64,000 bases of DNA from an uncultured Tateyamaria sp. (GTDB taxonomy: Bacteria > Pseudomonadota > Alphaproteobacteria > Rhodobacterales > Rhodobacteraceae), in assembly GCF_947494755.1 (NCBI RefSeq), contig NZ_CANLVZ010000009.1, positions 62,001 through 126,000 of the forward strand, given 5' to 3'. How positions within the stretch are numbered: position 1 is the stretch's first letter; each line of letters begins with the position of its first letter. The notes below the pieces were generated by a model. That model saw only the letters and a program-made list of their open reading frames with translations, ran no database searches and was not told the DNA's origin. Both the position numbers and the translations under genes were made by a program. Below, piece by piece: positions 25,324 to 34,096 of this stretch.

Positions 25324-26571
25324 CTACGCGGAGTGCGTGGCATATTTTCGCGGATCGAACTGCGTCAAATCTATGTTCGACTTTTTCCCGTCAATCAGAT
25401 CCGCGATGATCCGACCCGTTTTGGGCCCACCTGTCAAGCCGACATGCTGATGGCCAAAGGCCGAATAACTGAGACCGGCAGGATCATTCGCCCCGATCAA
25501 CGGCAGGCTGTCTGCCGGGGCGGGACGGTGACCCATCCATTCGACCACATCGTCATATGTCAGATCGGGCAGCAATGCCTTGACCTGACGCTTGAGCAAG
25601 GCAATCGGCCCCACGCTTGGTCCGTTCTCCAAGCCGCCGAATTCAATGATCCCGGCGGCGCGCAACCGCCCCTCCATGGGGGTCAGCACGAATTTGCCAC
25701 TGGCGACCATCATCGGGGCGCGCGGCATATGCGAGGGGTTTATCAGCTCAATGTGATAACCCCGCTCGCTCTCAAACGGGACCTTGATGCCCAGTTTGTG
25801 GGCGATTTCCCTGGACCACGGCCCCATTGCAAAGACGATGCGATCGGCACGAAGCGGACCTTCGGGCGTGATCAGTGCGGCAATCGCGCCCTCCTTTGTG
25901 TCGATGTCGGTGATGTCCGCGATGTGCAGCACGCCGCCTTGCGCGACGAAGTGGTCCGCCAGTGCACGCACATACGCCCCCGGATCGGAGACGCGCCCGT
26001 GGTTCTTGCAGCGTACAATGACCTCGAACACATCACCAAAGACCGGGTCGTATTGGGCGTAATCTGCCGCCGTCGTCACCTCGAACCGGCAACCTGCCTG
26101 TTTGCGGATATTCCAACCATACGCATCCGATTCGAAATCAGCCCGTGTGGCATAGCCAAAGCAGTAGTCTTCGTCGCTCAAATACCTCTCGGCACCCGTT
26201 CCGGTGGCAAGCGCGCGGTGCTGATCGGCAGTATCATGCAAAAGTGCCCCCATCGCCGCCGCGTATCGCTGAACATGCGCGTCCGTGGCATGCGCCAGAT
26301 ACCGGGTCAGGAATGGCATCAGTTTCGGCAGATAAGACCAGCGCAGAAACAAGGGCGCATCCGCGCGCATCAACATGCCTGGCGCACGCGACATCAGGCC
26401 GGGGGTGGTGACCGGGATGACCGCACCCGCCGCAAGCACGCCCGCATTGCCATGACTGGTGCCGGAGGCCGGTCCAGCACGGTCCACAAGCGTCACCTGA
26501 TGCCCCGCGCGTTGCAGCCAAATTGCACACGAGATGCCCACAATGCCGGCCCCTGCCACGATGATATTCAT
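25324..26571 (-). CDS. DadA-type FAD-dependent D-amino-acid dehydrogenase
   Basis: FAD oxidoreductase of the DAO superfamily, 415 residues. The Rossmann motif VAGAGIVGISCAIWLQRAGH lies at residues 4-23, with the FAD-binding end ILSHQ-type region replaced by YSAFGHQHVGLTGGPKTGRI near the C-terminus. Length and pattern match DadA, which oxidises D-amino acids to oxoacids and feeds electrons to quinones. It is the first gene of the operon with the TRAP transporter and racemase, which suggests uptake and oxidation of a D-amino acid or a related N-substituted acid (sarcosine-like substrates cannot be excluded). Confidence 0.85.
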   Translation of the reverse strand: MNIIVAGAGIVGISCAIWLQRAGHQVTLVDRAGPASGTSHGNAGVLAAGAVIPVTTPGLMSRAPGMLMRADAPLFLRWSYLPKLMPFLTRYLAHATDAHVQRYAAAMGALLHDTADQHRALATGTGAERYLSDEDYCFGYATRADFESDAYGWNIRKQAGCRFEVTTAADYAQYDPVFGDVFEVIVRCKNHGRVSDPGAYVRALADHFVAQGGVLHIADITDIDTKEGAIAALITPEGPLRADRIVFAMGPWSREIAHKLGIKVPFESERGYHIELINPSHMPRAPMMVASGKFVLTPMEGRLRAAGIIEFGGLENGPSVGPIALLKRQVKALLPDLTYDDVVEWMGHRPAPADSLPLIGANDPAGLSYSAFGHQHVGLTGGPKTGRIIADLIDGKKSNIDLTQFDPRKYATHSA

Positions 26572-26701
26572 GCCCTGTCCCCTGCCTGTCCTGACACCTG
26601 CCGTGCCATGTTCATGTCATCGGGCAGCACAGTACAAGCCCCCCGCACACCGCATTCCGCAAAACGCCAGAGGGCATACATTCGCCGAACAGAGCAAGAT
26701 T

Positions 26702-26744
26702 CTGATAAAATCAGTTTGCGTTCAGCGCCTACCTACCAATAGGT
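26702..26744. promoter_or_regulatory. Intergenic region with two short inverted repeats
   Basis: In the 205 bases between the divergent dadA-like and cupin genes there are two perfect short inverted repeats: CTGAT/ATCAG (26702-26714, 3-base spacer) and ACCTA/TAGGT (26731-26744, 4-base spacer). The second lies just upstream of the cupin gene. They could be binding sites for the TetR protein encoded two genes downstream, or for another factor. Evidence is symmetry and position only. Confidence 0.35.
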
Positions 26745-26776
26745 CTACGTTAGGGTAACGCACCCGACCACAGACC

Positions 26777-27463
26777 GTGAAGGATACGAAGACGATGGAA
26801 TTGCACGCCGACTTTGACCAGCGGGTTGTCATGCACTCGGACGATATTGACTGGGTCGCCTCGCCGATGCCGGGCGTGGACCGGCGTATGCTCGACCGGA
26901 TCGGAGGAGAGGTCGCGCGGGCCACGACGATTGTGAGATATGCGCCCGACAGTCATTTTTCGGCCCACACCCATACCGGCGGTGAAGAGTTCATTGTACT
27001 TGAGGGCGTGTTTCAGGACGAACATGGGGACTATCCAGCTGGCACATATGTGCGCAATCCGCCGACCACGTCCCACACGCCCGGGTCAAAGCCGGGCACC
27101 GTCATCTTTGTCAAACTCTGGCAGTTCGACATGGACGACCGCAACCAGTTCCGCAAATCCATGGCAGACACCCTTGGCGCTCCGGTCGACGGTGTCGCGA
27201 CAGGGACGCTGCACCAAGATGCGCGCGAAACGGTGACATATCATCACCTCGACGCGGGCGCGACGCTATCGATGAACGTCAATGGCGGAATCGAAGCGTT
27301 GATGATCGATGGCACCCTGACTCAGGGTGGCGACACCTTGCGCAAAGGGTCATGGCTGCGTCTCCCCGACGGAGAGGCGCTGCAGGCCACCGCAGGGTCG
27401 GAAGGGGCCAAGGTCTGGATCAAATCGGGTCATCTCGTCCACGCTGCACCTCCGGCAGTCTGA
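26777..27463 (+). CDS. ChrR-like cupin protein
   Basis: A 228-residue protein of the ChrR-type cupin group with a clear first cupin (about 40-115): metal motif [18 protein letters not shown], then [18 protein letters not shown] second, degenerate cupin (about 140-225) lacks the histidines. In ChrR the C-terminal cupin pairs with an anti-sigma domain, but no such domain is present here, so this is a free-standing cupin, perhaps a small dioxygenase or sensor. The start at 26777 gives MKDTKTMEL; an ATG six codons in is possible. It is followed 36 bases later by a flavin amine oxidase gene. Confidence 0.8.
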   Translation: MKDTKTMELHADFDQRVVMHSDDIDWVASPMPGVDRRMLDRIGGEVARATTIVRYAPDSHFSAHTHTGGEEFIVLEGVFQDEHGDYPAGTYVRNPPTTSHTPGSKPGTVIFVKLWQFDMDDRNQFRKSMADTLGAPVDGVATGTLHQDARETVTYHHLDAGATLSMNVNGGIEALMIDGTLTQGGDTLRKGSWLRLPDGEALQATAGSEGAKVWIKSGHLVHAAPPAV

Positions 27464-27499
27464 TGGAAAGGCCGTTCCAAAGCAGCGGACGCCGCTAGG

Positions 27500-28555
27500 A
27501 TGCACACTGATGTTCTGATCATTGGCGCGGGCCTTGCGGGACTATTCCTTGCGGACCAGTTGCACCGGGCAGGCCGTGCCTGCCAAGTCGTCGAAGCGCG
27601 GGACCGGCTTGGCGGACGCATCCTGACCGAACGCTGTGATGCCGGACATTTTGATATGGGACCTGCGTGGTTCTGGTTGGGTCAACCCCGGGTCGCCGCA
27701 CTGATCGAACGCTTCGATCTCACCGCGTTCGAGCAACACTACGCCGGGACGCTCAGCTATGAGGATGAAAACGCACAAATCCAACGCGGGCAAGGTTTCG
27801 CGTCGATGCAGGGGTCCTACCGGATTGTTGGCGGGCTTGATCGGCTGACCGACAGCTTGGCAGGGGCACTGCCCCCCGACATGGTTCAAAGGGCGGCAGC
27901 GGTGACGCATCTGGGCTATGGCGACGGGCGCATCACGGCACGACTGGCGGCTGGCGCGCATATCACGGCACACACAGTTGTGCTGGCCATCCCGCCGCGC
28001 ATCGCCGAGGCCCAGATCACTTTTGATCCCGCCCTGCCGCAGGAAACCTGTCTTGCGATGCAACGCGTGCCCACATGGATGGCCGGTCAGGCCAAAGCCC
28101 TCGCCGTCTACGACACCCCGTTTTGGCGCGAGGCCGGTTTGTCGGGTGATGCGATCAGCCGCTATGGCCCGATGATCGAAATCCACGACGCCTCACCACG
28201 CTCGGGCGGGCCGTTCGGGTTGTTTGGGTTTATCGGCATACCGCCCCAAGAGCGGCTGGACGAGCAAGCGCTGCGCCCTCGTATCATCGCGCAGCTTGAG
28301 CGGCTTTTTGGACCCAAAGCGGCGCGGCCAAACGAGCTTTATCTCAAGGACTGGGCGCGCGATCCCTTCACCGCAACGGATCGTGATCAAGCGCCGATGA
28401 CGGCGCACCCAACCTATGGTATACATCAGGCGATGTTGGATCACTGGGACGGTCGCCTCCTATTCGGAGGGACCGAAGTTGCCACGCATTTTGGTGGATA
28501 CCTTGAGGGCGCGTTGGAAGCCGCCGAAGCCGTTTTTCTGAATTTGCAAAGCTGA
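27500..28555 (+). CDS. Flavin-containing amine oxidase family protein
   Basis: A 351-residue FAD enzyme. The dinucleotide-binding motif VLIIGAGLAGLFLADQLHRA is at residues 4-23, followed by VVEARDRLGGRILTE, the usual amine-oxidase second motif. The C-terminal flavin contact is LLFGGTEVATHFGGYLEGALEAAEA. It is somewhat short compared with classical monoamine oxidases (about 450). It sits between a cupin gene and a TetR gene (12-base gap), so the three are probably one operon. The substrate is unknown. Confidence 0.84.
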   Translation: MHTDVLIIGAGLAGLFLADQLHRAGRACQVVEARDRLGGRILTERCDAGHFDMGPAWFWLGQPRVAALIERFDLTAFEQHYAGTLSYEDENAQIQRGQGFASMQGSYRIVGGLDRLTDSLAGALPPDMVQRAAAVTHLGYGDGRITARLAAGAHITAHTVVLAIPPRIAEAQITFDPALPQETCLAMQRVPTWMAGQAKALAVYDTPFWREAGLSGDAISRYGPMIEIHDASPRSGGPFGLFGFIGIPPQERLDEQALRPRIIAQLERLFGPKAARPNELYLKDWARDPFTATDRDQAPMTAHPTYGIHQAMLDHWDGRLLFGGTEVATHFGGYLEGALEAAEAVFLNLQS

Positions 28556-28567
28556 GGCCATAGACGG

Positions 28568-29146
28568 ATGCAGACAGACACAAAGACCGCCTTGCTCGAT
28601 TCAGCCGAAGCTGCGGTGCGCGCGCGCGGGTTCGACGGGTTCAGCTATGCGGACCTGTCAGCAGATGTCGGCATCCGCAAAGCCAGCATTCACCACCATT
28701 TCCCCACCAAAGCGGCGCTCGCCCACGCGCTGATGATGCGCTATTGCGAGGTGCTCGCCGAGGCCTGCACCGACATCAACGCCGCACATGCCACCGGTGG
28801 TGCGCGGCTGTCCGCGATCATCGCGCTTTACCGCGAGGCAAGCGCGTCCGGGCAGCAGCTATGTTTGTGCCTATCCTTTGCAACCAGCCCGGATCGGCTG
28901 CCTGATGGCGTCAAAACGTTGATCGTCGGATTTCGCCAATCGGTTCTCGATTGGCTGGGTAGCGTGTTTGCACTTGGCCGGAGCGATGGCAGCATTATCG
29001 GTGTCATTGATGACCAAGCCGAAGCAGCCGCCGCGATGGCCGTTCTGGAAGGGGCGCAATTGGCGTGCCGAGTCGAAGAAGACATCACCCGCTTTGACAT
29101 CGCTATCCGTCAATTGAGCGCACGGGCGCGCCCCGCTCAGGGCTGA
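28568..29146 (+). CDS. TetR/AcrR-family transcriptional regulator
   Basis: A 192-residue regulator. The N-terminal helix-turn-helix is visible as GFDGFSYADLSADVGIRKASIHHHFPTKAALAHALM (about 22-57), and the rest is the all-helical ligand-binding domain. It is the last gene of the cupin/amine oxidase operon and probably controls it, perhaps through the short inverted repeats upstream of the cupin gene. Confidence 0.9.
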   Translation: MQTDTKTALLDSAEAAVRARGFDGFSYADLSADVGIRKASIHHHFPTKAALAHALMMRYCEVLAEACTDINAAHATGGARLSAIIALYREASASGQQLCLCLSFATSPDRLPDGVKTLIVGFRQSVLDWLGSVFALGRSDGSIIGVIDDQAEAAAAMAVLEGAQLACRVEEDITRFDIAIRQLSARARPAQG

Positions 29147-29168
29147 TCATACCGGCAACGCTGTCCCC

Positions 29169-29993
29169 TCAGGACGCTTTGGCTTGCTGTGCAAAGTCGG
29201 TCACCCAGTCTTTTGACAGATCGTGCAACAGCGGGAAATATTCAAACATCTCGGGGATTTGGTCATCCGGGACCAGTGGTTTGTCATACAAGCCGCGGCT
29301 GTCATTGTCGTCATGCACCGCGCGGATGTAATAGGGCCGCTGCGAGTAGAGAACGCGTGTGGGTCGGTCGCGCATTATGTTTTTGTGCGAAATGTCGTAG
29401 AGGCTGTAGCGAGACGGGCTTGGCGCAACGATGGCAAGGCCCAGATTGGTTGTGGCGCTGACCCTCGGGTGCAGGCTGAGCTTGCCATCCTTGAACAGGC
29501 CCGTCAGGCCGCAAGCATGTGAAATGCAGGAATATTTTTCACCCCGTGCGCGCAAATTCTTGGCGGCAGCCGCCTCTGCGTGCAGCTTTTCGTTGAAGTC
29601 GACCGACAGCGCGTCATCATCATCAAGCACAACCTGACAGGACCAGGGATCGGCCGTGAAATGCTGCCAGCGGTAGGTGCGGAAATGCACGTGCGTCGGG
29701 TCAGGATCGCAGAACATCACATGCGCCCGGTCCCCAAGCATATCCCCGCACATCGCCTTGAGCTGCTTTTGAAAGGTCTTGGGCAGAAAGGTCGAACTCA
29801 GGATATTGTGGACAAAGCTCTTGTTGGTCTGATCGGCGAGTGAGCGCAGTGTCACCTTCTCGAAAAAGTACTGCCGCCGCTTCAGTCGCTCGGTGTCGAA
29901 CAGGATTTCCATGTCCTTGCTGGCCTTGGACCGCCAGCCCGGCGAGGGGTTAAAGAATGAATAACGGGTCTGATAAATCATGTGCATGTTCAC
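29169..29993 (-). CDS. Putative rhamnosyltransferase-like glycosyltransferase
   Basis: A 274-residue cytoplasmic-looking protein without signal or membrane segments. It begins YQTRYSFFNPSPGWRS, then RLKRRQYFFEKVTLRSLADQTNKSFVHNIL, and carries an acidic DDDD cluster at VVLDDDDALSVDF. That layout resembles a family annotated as putative rhamnosyl transferase in many roseobacters. It is co-oriented with the sulfatase gene upstream (76-base gap), so the two may be expressed together. The assignment is from pattern memory and is moderate. Confidence 0.62.
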   Translation of the reverse strand: MNMHMIYQTRYSFFNPSPGWRSKASKDMEILFDTERLKRRQYFFEKVTLRSLADQTNKSFVHNILSSTFLPKTFQKQLKAMCGDMLGDRAHVMFCDPDPTHVHFRTYRWQHFTADPWSCQVVLDDDDALSVDFNEKLHAEAAAAKNLRARGEKYSCISHACGLTGLFKDGKLSLHPRVSATTNLGLAIVAPSPSRYSLYDISHKNIMRDRPTRVLYSQRPYYIRAVHDDNDSRGLYDKPLVPDDQIPEMFEYFPLLHDLSKDWVTDFAQQAKAS

Positions 29994-30069
29994 GTCTCTC
30001 CCTGTCGGCCATGTGCAGCATAATCAACGACAATTGCGTTGCACAGGCTGAATTCTGACTGCGCCACGG

Positions 30070-31377
30070 TCACCCCAACACCAGTCCATGCGCCCTGCAG
30101 CATTCCACATGCGCTTGCGCCATTTCAGCATGGGCCGGGTGTATCGTGCCCAGATTTTCCTGCTGCCACCAGTCGGTTTCAAGGTCATAAAGCTCGGTCG
30201 TGTCGTCGTTGTACCGGATGTAGCGATACTTGCCCTTGCGGATTGCGGAGCCGTGCGGGTTGAACGTCGGCACGGCGCGATCCGGGTCCCCCGCGCCCCC
30301 TTCAACGATGGGGCGCAGTGATTTGCGAATGTCGCTTTCGCCAGGATCCAGGCCTGCGTAATCAAGCACCGTGGGCCCCGCATCCAGCAACGCGACAGGG
30401 TCCGTCACCACCCGCGCGGTCGGGCTGGTCGGATCGTGAACGATCAGGGGCACAAGTGAGGTCTGTTCCCACAATGTCGATTTCCCAAAGCGGCCATTTT
30501 CGCCCAGATGATGGCCATGATCGGTTAAGATAACGAAAATGGTGTTTTCGGCATGCTTTGACGCTTTCAGCGCGTCCCACACGCGACCCAAATGGTGATC
30601 CCCATGGGAAAACGCGGCAAAATAATTGCGCACGCTTTTGCGCCAATGCCGGCGGTCATGGGTCTTGAAGGTGGGCCCAAGCACAGCGTCCGCATAGGGG
30701 CCGCGTTCAAACCCCCGCTGCCATTCGGGCGGGTATTCGAACTGCATGAACGGATACATCTGTTTGTAGGGCACGGGCGTGATGAACGGACTGTGGGGGC
30801 TGAAAAAACCGACCTCGCGGTAAAAAGGCTGATCGCTTTCGTAGTTGTTCAGGAACTCGATGAATGAGTCCGCACTTTGGGCGTCGTAGTAATACCCGTC
30901 ATCCTTGGGATCGGTGGTCGAAATGCCGCCACCACTGCCCCCGTTTCGCGACTGCGCAAATTCCGGACGCAGCTTTATGTCGATGCGAAACCCTTTGCGC
31001 TCGTCAGAATAGAGGATTTTCTGAACATGCTCGGGCAGCGGCCGAAACCCGTGGTGGACCTTGCCGCCGGACGAGCAGAAATAGCCGTCTTCCTTGAGCT
31101 TGTACTGCCACATCTCTTGGGGCGGGACGGTGTCATACACCTTTTGCTTGTTGTCGTAGATCCCCGTCTCCGGCGGGGCCTTGCCCGACATGAAGCTTGA
31201 CCGCGAAGGGCCGCACAGGGGCGACTGGCAATAGGCCGCATGAAAGGCAGTGGATTCCGCACAGATGCGGTCCAGATTGGGCGTCTTCAGCTCGACCCCG
31301 AAAATATTGCGATACCGCCAAAACGAAAACGCATCGTCAAAACTGAAAAAGACAATGTTCTTCTTTGATTGAGACAC
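30070..31377 (-). CDS. Type I sulfatase
   Basis: A 435-residue sulfatase of the alkaline-phosphatase superfamily. The active-site motif CGPSRSSFMSGKAP carries Cys55, normally converted to formylglycine, with Pro57 and Arg59 fitting the CxPSR rule. Metal-binding Asp14 and Asp15 are in FFSFDDAF, and a later metal region reads VILTDHGHHLGENGRFGKSTLWEQ. No signal peptide is visible, so a cytoplasmic location is likely. No formylglycine-generating enzyme gene is adjacent. The substrate is unknown; choline sulfate, sulfated sugar or glycan are all possible. Confidence 0.88.
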   Translation of the reverse strand: MSQSKKNIVFFSFDDAFSFWRYRNIFGVELKTPNLDRICAESTAFHAAYCQSPLCGPSRSSFMSGKAPPETGIYDNKQKVYDTVPPQEMWQYKLKEDGYFCSSGGKVHHGFRPLPEHVQKILYSDERKGFRIDIKLRPEFAQSRNGGSGGGISTTDPKDDGYYYDAQSADSFIEFLNNYESDQPFYREVGFFSPHSPFITPVPYKQMYPFMQFEYPPEWQRGFERGPYADAVLGPTFKTHDRRHWRKSVRNYFAAFSHGDHHLGRVWDALKASKHAENTIFVILTDHGHHLGENGRFGKSTLWEQTSLVPLIVHDPTSPTARVVTDPVALLDAGPTVLDYAGLDPGESDIRKSLRPIVEGGAGDPDRAVPTFNPHGSAIRKGKYRYIRYNDDTTELYDLETDWWQQENLGTIHPAHAEMAQAHVECCRAHGLVLG

Positions 31378-31569
31378 CTGTTATCGCCCCGCCTGCCATG
31401 CCGTTTTTGACCCCGCCTTTGGTGGCGGAGCTGCTATTGGCCTCGTTGTCGGACAGTTTAGGCCGTATTTCAAGGGACAAGGCCCGGAGGCTCCATTCAG
31501 ACAAGGTGAACAGCGCACCCTGACGGACCGATCTTTCGCGGCCAGAGGGCAGCGCAAAGCCCCCGAACC

Positions 31570-32505
31570 TCACCCCGTTTCGAGCGTACCGGGCGGGATC
31601 ACCTTGGCCGCCGATCTGATGCTTTCCAGTATGCCGTGCAGATGCGCGTCGGGCTTGCGGTCGGCGTGGCGATAAATCCCGATCTTGATCTTTTCACGGG
31701 ACCGGTCTGACACGTCCAGCATGGTGATCCCATGTTCCGCAAAATACGGACGGCACGCGACGGGATAGACCAGAAAGGCATCGGTATCGCACAACATGTC
31801 CAAGCCCGCCGTCATGGAGTTCGTGCTGAACAGCCCCGACTGGCTTTGGCCCAACGCCGCCAGTGACGGGTCGAAATTGGCGTGTTCGATGATGCCGAGA
31901 TGCTTGTTCACGAACGGGGCGACATCCATTCGAGGATACGCCCTCAGATCGCTCAGACGGATTTCGCGCCCCGACAGGGGATGATCGCTGCGGGCGAACA
32001 CCACATCCTCGACCGAAAACAGATGCTCAAAGACAAGGCCCATATTGTCGTTCAGCTTGGCCACCTTTGTGCCCACGAAACAGGCTGTGTCCCCAGACAA
32101 AAGGCTGCGCAATCCATCAAGGCTACTGCACATGTAGACATGCAGCGATACACCTGCGTGGTGGTCCCGATATGTCGTGACAATGTCGCGCATGAACAGC
32201 GACCACCACGCAAATCCCGTCCCGACCCGCATCGCCTTTTGACGCGATGCTTTCAAAATGCGGATCTCGGCGGCGGCGTGTTCGTCAAGCTGCGCCATGA
32301 CCTTGACATGCTCATAAAGCACCTTGCCGAACTCGGTCAGTTGAACACCGCGCGAACTGCGCGTGAACAACTGCACGCTATATGCCTCTTCAAGACGGCG
32401 GATATTCACGGACACGGTGGGTTGCGAGACGTTCAGCAACTCTGCCGCTGTGGACACGTTGCCCGCCTCTGCAACAGCAAGGAACTGGCTTAGTCTGCGA
32501 TCCAT
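31570..32505 (-). CDS. LysR-family transcriptional regulator
   Basis: A 311-residue LysR protein starting at MDRRLSQFLAVAEAGNVSTAAELLNVSQPTVSVNIRRLEE, which holds the helix-turn-helix. In-frame ATGs exist 5 and 7 codons further upstream. It is divergent from the aglE-like gene (136 bases apart) and co-oriented with the sulfatase gene after a 192-base gap in which I see no gene. Either neighbour could be its target. AglE operons are more often linked to a LacI-type AglR, so the pairing with LysR may be accidental. Confidence 0.88.
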   Translation of the reverse strand: MDRRLSQFLAVAEAGNVSTAAELLNVSQPTVSVNIRRLEEAYSVQLFTRSSRGVQLTEFGKVLYEHVKVMAQLDEHAAAEIRILKASRQKAMRVGTGFAWWSLFMRDIVTTYRDHHAGVSLHVYMCSSLDGLRSLLSGDTACFVGTKVAKLNDNMGLVFEHLFSVEDVVFARSDHPLSGREIRLSDLRAYPRMDVAPFVNKHLGIIEHANFDPSLAALGQSQSGLFSTNSMTAGLDMLCDTDAFLVYPVACRPYFAEHGITMLDVSDRSREKIKIGIYRHADRKPDAHLHGILESIRSAAKVIPPGTLETG

Positions 32506-32641
32506 GGGCGTGCCCTCCATAGGCAAAATCTATAATAGTCGCGCCAAAACATATTTCCCTAATCTTTTGCCACTGACTACCCTGAACTGCATGCGTGCCC
32601 CTACCGGTCGGCCGCGCACAGAACATCTGGGAGGATTTTTG

Positions 32642-33988
32642 ATGAGATTAGGCATTTCAACGGCTGCCGTGGCATTGCTTGCCACCGGAGCGGTCGCCGA
32701 CGGCCATTTGATCGTGACACCTGGCGAAGGCGTGTTTGATTGGGACAGCTACGAAGAATTTGCAGCCGCACATGACTACACGGGTCAGACACTCACCATG
32801 GCGTCCCCATGGCTTGGCCCCGACGCCGTCGCGGCAGAAGCTGTGCTGGCCTATTTCGCAGCCGCCACGGGGGCCTCGGTCACGCAAGCCGGCTCCGACA
32901 GTTTCGAACAGCAGATCCTAATTGACACCGCCGCAGGCTCTCCCCCCAACGTCGCTGTGTTTCCGCAGCCTGGCCTCGCCTGCGACCTCGCCGCGCGCGG
33001 GTTCCTGAGCCCGCTTGGTGATGAAACCGCGGCCTGGATGGCCGAAAACTATGCGGCCGGCCCATCCTGGGTTGCCCTTGGATCCTGCGACAAGGTCGAG
33101 GGCTTTTACAGCTTTGCATACAGCGTGAACGTCAAGTCGCTGGTCTGGTACGTGCCCGAGGACTTCGAAGAAGCGGGCTATGAGATCCCCGAAAGCATGG
33201 AAGAGCTGAAGGCGCTGACCGATCAGATCGTGGCCGATGGCGGCACCCCGTGGTGCATTGGCCTCGGGTCTGGCGGCGCGACAGGCTGGCCCGCAACGGA
33301 TTGGGTCGAGGATATGATGCTGCGCACCCAGCCTCCCGAAGTCTATGACCAATGGGTGAAGAACGAGATCCCCTTCACCGATCCGCGTATTGTCGCCGCC
33401 ATCGAAGAGTTCGGGCATTTCGCGCTCAACGACGACTATGTTGCAGGCGGGGCAAGTGCGGTCGCCTCTACCGATTTCCGCGACAGCCCCGACGGAATGT
33501 TCAGCAGCCCGCCGCAGTGCTACATGCACCGTCAGGCCTCGTTCATCCCGGCCTTCTTCCCGGAGGATGTTGTGGTGGGTGAAGACGCAGATTTCTTCTA
33601 TCTGCCCTCCTACGAAGCTGCTGATCTGGGAAAACCTGTTCTGGGCGCAGGAACACTGATGGCCATCACGGATGACAGCGAAGTCACCCGTGGGTTCATC
33701 GAGTTCCTCAAACTCCCGCTGGCACACGAGATCTGGATGTCCATCGAAACCCAGGCCTTCCTGACGCCCCATCTGGGCGCAAATCTGGAGGCCTACCATA
33801 ACGACACGCTACGCGGCCAAGGTGAAATTCTGCGCAACGCGACCACCTTCCGTTTTGACGGCTCTGACCTGATGCCCGGCGGTGTTGGCGCAGGCACGTT
33901 CTGGACCGGTATGGTCGACTACGCGAGCGGGAAATCCGCGCAAGAGGTCGCCTCCGATATCCAGGACAGCTGGGACAGCCTCAAGTAA
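32642..33988 (+). CDS. aglE: Alpha-glucoside ABC transporter substrate-binding protein
   Basis: Periplasmic binding protein for alpha-glucosides such as sucrose, trehalose or maltose, 448 residues from the ATG at 32642. A signal peptide ends at about residue 20 (AVADG). The sequence follows rhizobial AglE closely through long stretches: IDTAAGSPPNVAVFPQPGL, SLVWYVPEDFEEAGYE, GGTPWCIGLGSGGATGWPAT, STDFRDSPDGMFSSPPQCYM and FRFDGSDLMPGGVGAG. It is followed by a hairpin and then directly by the alpha-glucosidase gene. The usual aglF, aglG and aglK genes are not here, so import must depend on permeases encoded elsewhere. Confidence 0.92.
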   Translation: MRLGISTAAVALLATGAVADGHLIVTPGEGVFDWDSYEEFAAAHDYTGQTLTMASPWLGPDAVAAEAVLAYFAAATGASVTQAGSDSFEQQILIDTAAGSPPNVAVFPQPGLACDLAARGFLSPLGDETAAWMAENYAAGPSWVALGSCDKVEGFYSFAYSVNVKSLVWYVPEDFEEAGYEIPESMEELKALTDQIVADGGTPWCIGLGSGGATGWPATDWVEDMMLRTQPPEVYDQWVKNEIPFTDPRIVAAIEEFGHFALNDDYVAGGASAVASTDFRDSPDGMFSSPPQCYMHRQASFIPAFFPEDVVVGEDADFFYLPSYEAADLGKPVLGAGTLMAITDDSEVTRGFIEFLKLPLAHEIWMSIETQAFLTPHLGANLEAYHNDTLRGQGEILRNATTFRFDGSDLMPGGVGAGTFWTGMVDYASGKSAQEVASDIQDSWDSLK

Positions 33989-34029
33989 CAGTCTCCCGGT
34001 CTTTGGGTGTCATTTCCCGAAGACCGCCC

Positions 34030-34065
34030 GCACCCTGACCTTGATCCAACATCCGGTCAGGGTGC
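34030..34065 (+). terminator. Hairpin with T-rich tail between aglE and aglA
   Basis: GCACCCTGACC (34030-34040) and its perfect complement GGTCAGGGTGC (34055-34065) form an 11-bp stem with a 14-base loop, followed by ACCTTTTTCC. It looks like an intrinsic terminator or an mRNA-stabilising hairpin that keeps binding-protein expression above that of downstream genes. Confidence 0.8.
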
Positions 34066-34096
34066 ACCTTTTTCCTCAGACCTCGTTGAGTGCCCC

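Noticed and set aside
25309-26742. Open frame of 477 codons on the plus strand
   Set aside because: Antisense to the D-amino-acid dehydrogenase gene, whose FAD motif is clear; no motif in the antisense frame.
31378-31569. Possible small gene between the sulfatase and LysR genes
   Set aside because: A 78-codon minus-strand frame overlaps both flanking genes and shows no recognisable feature.
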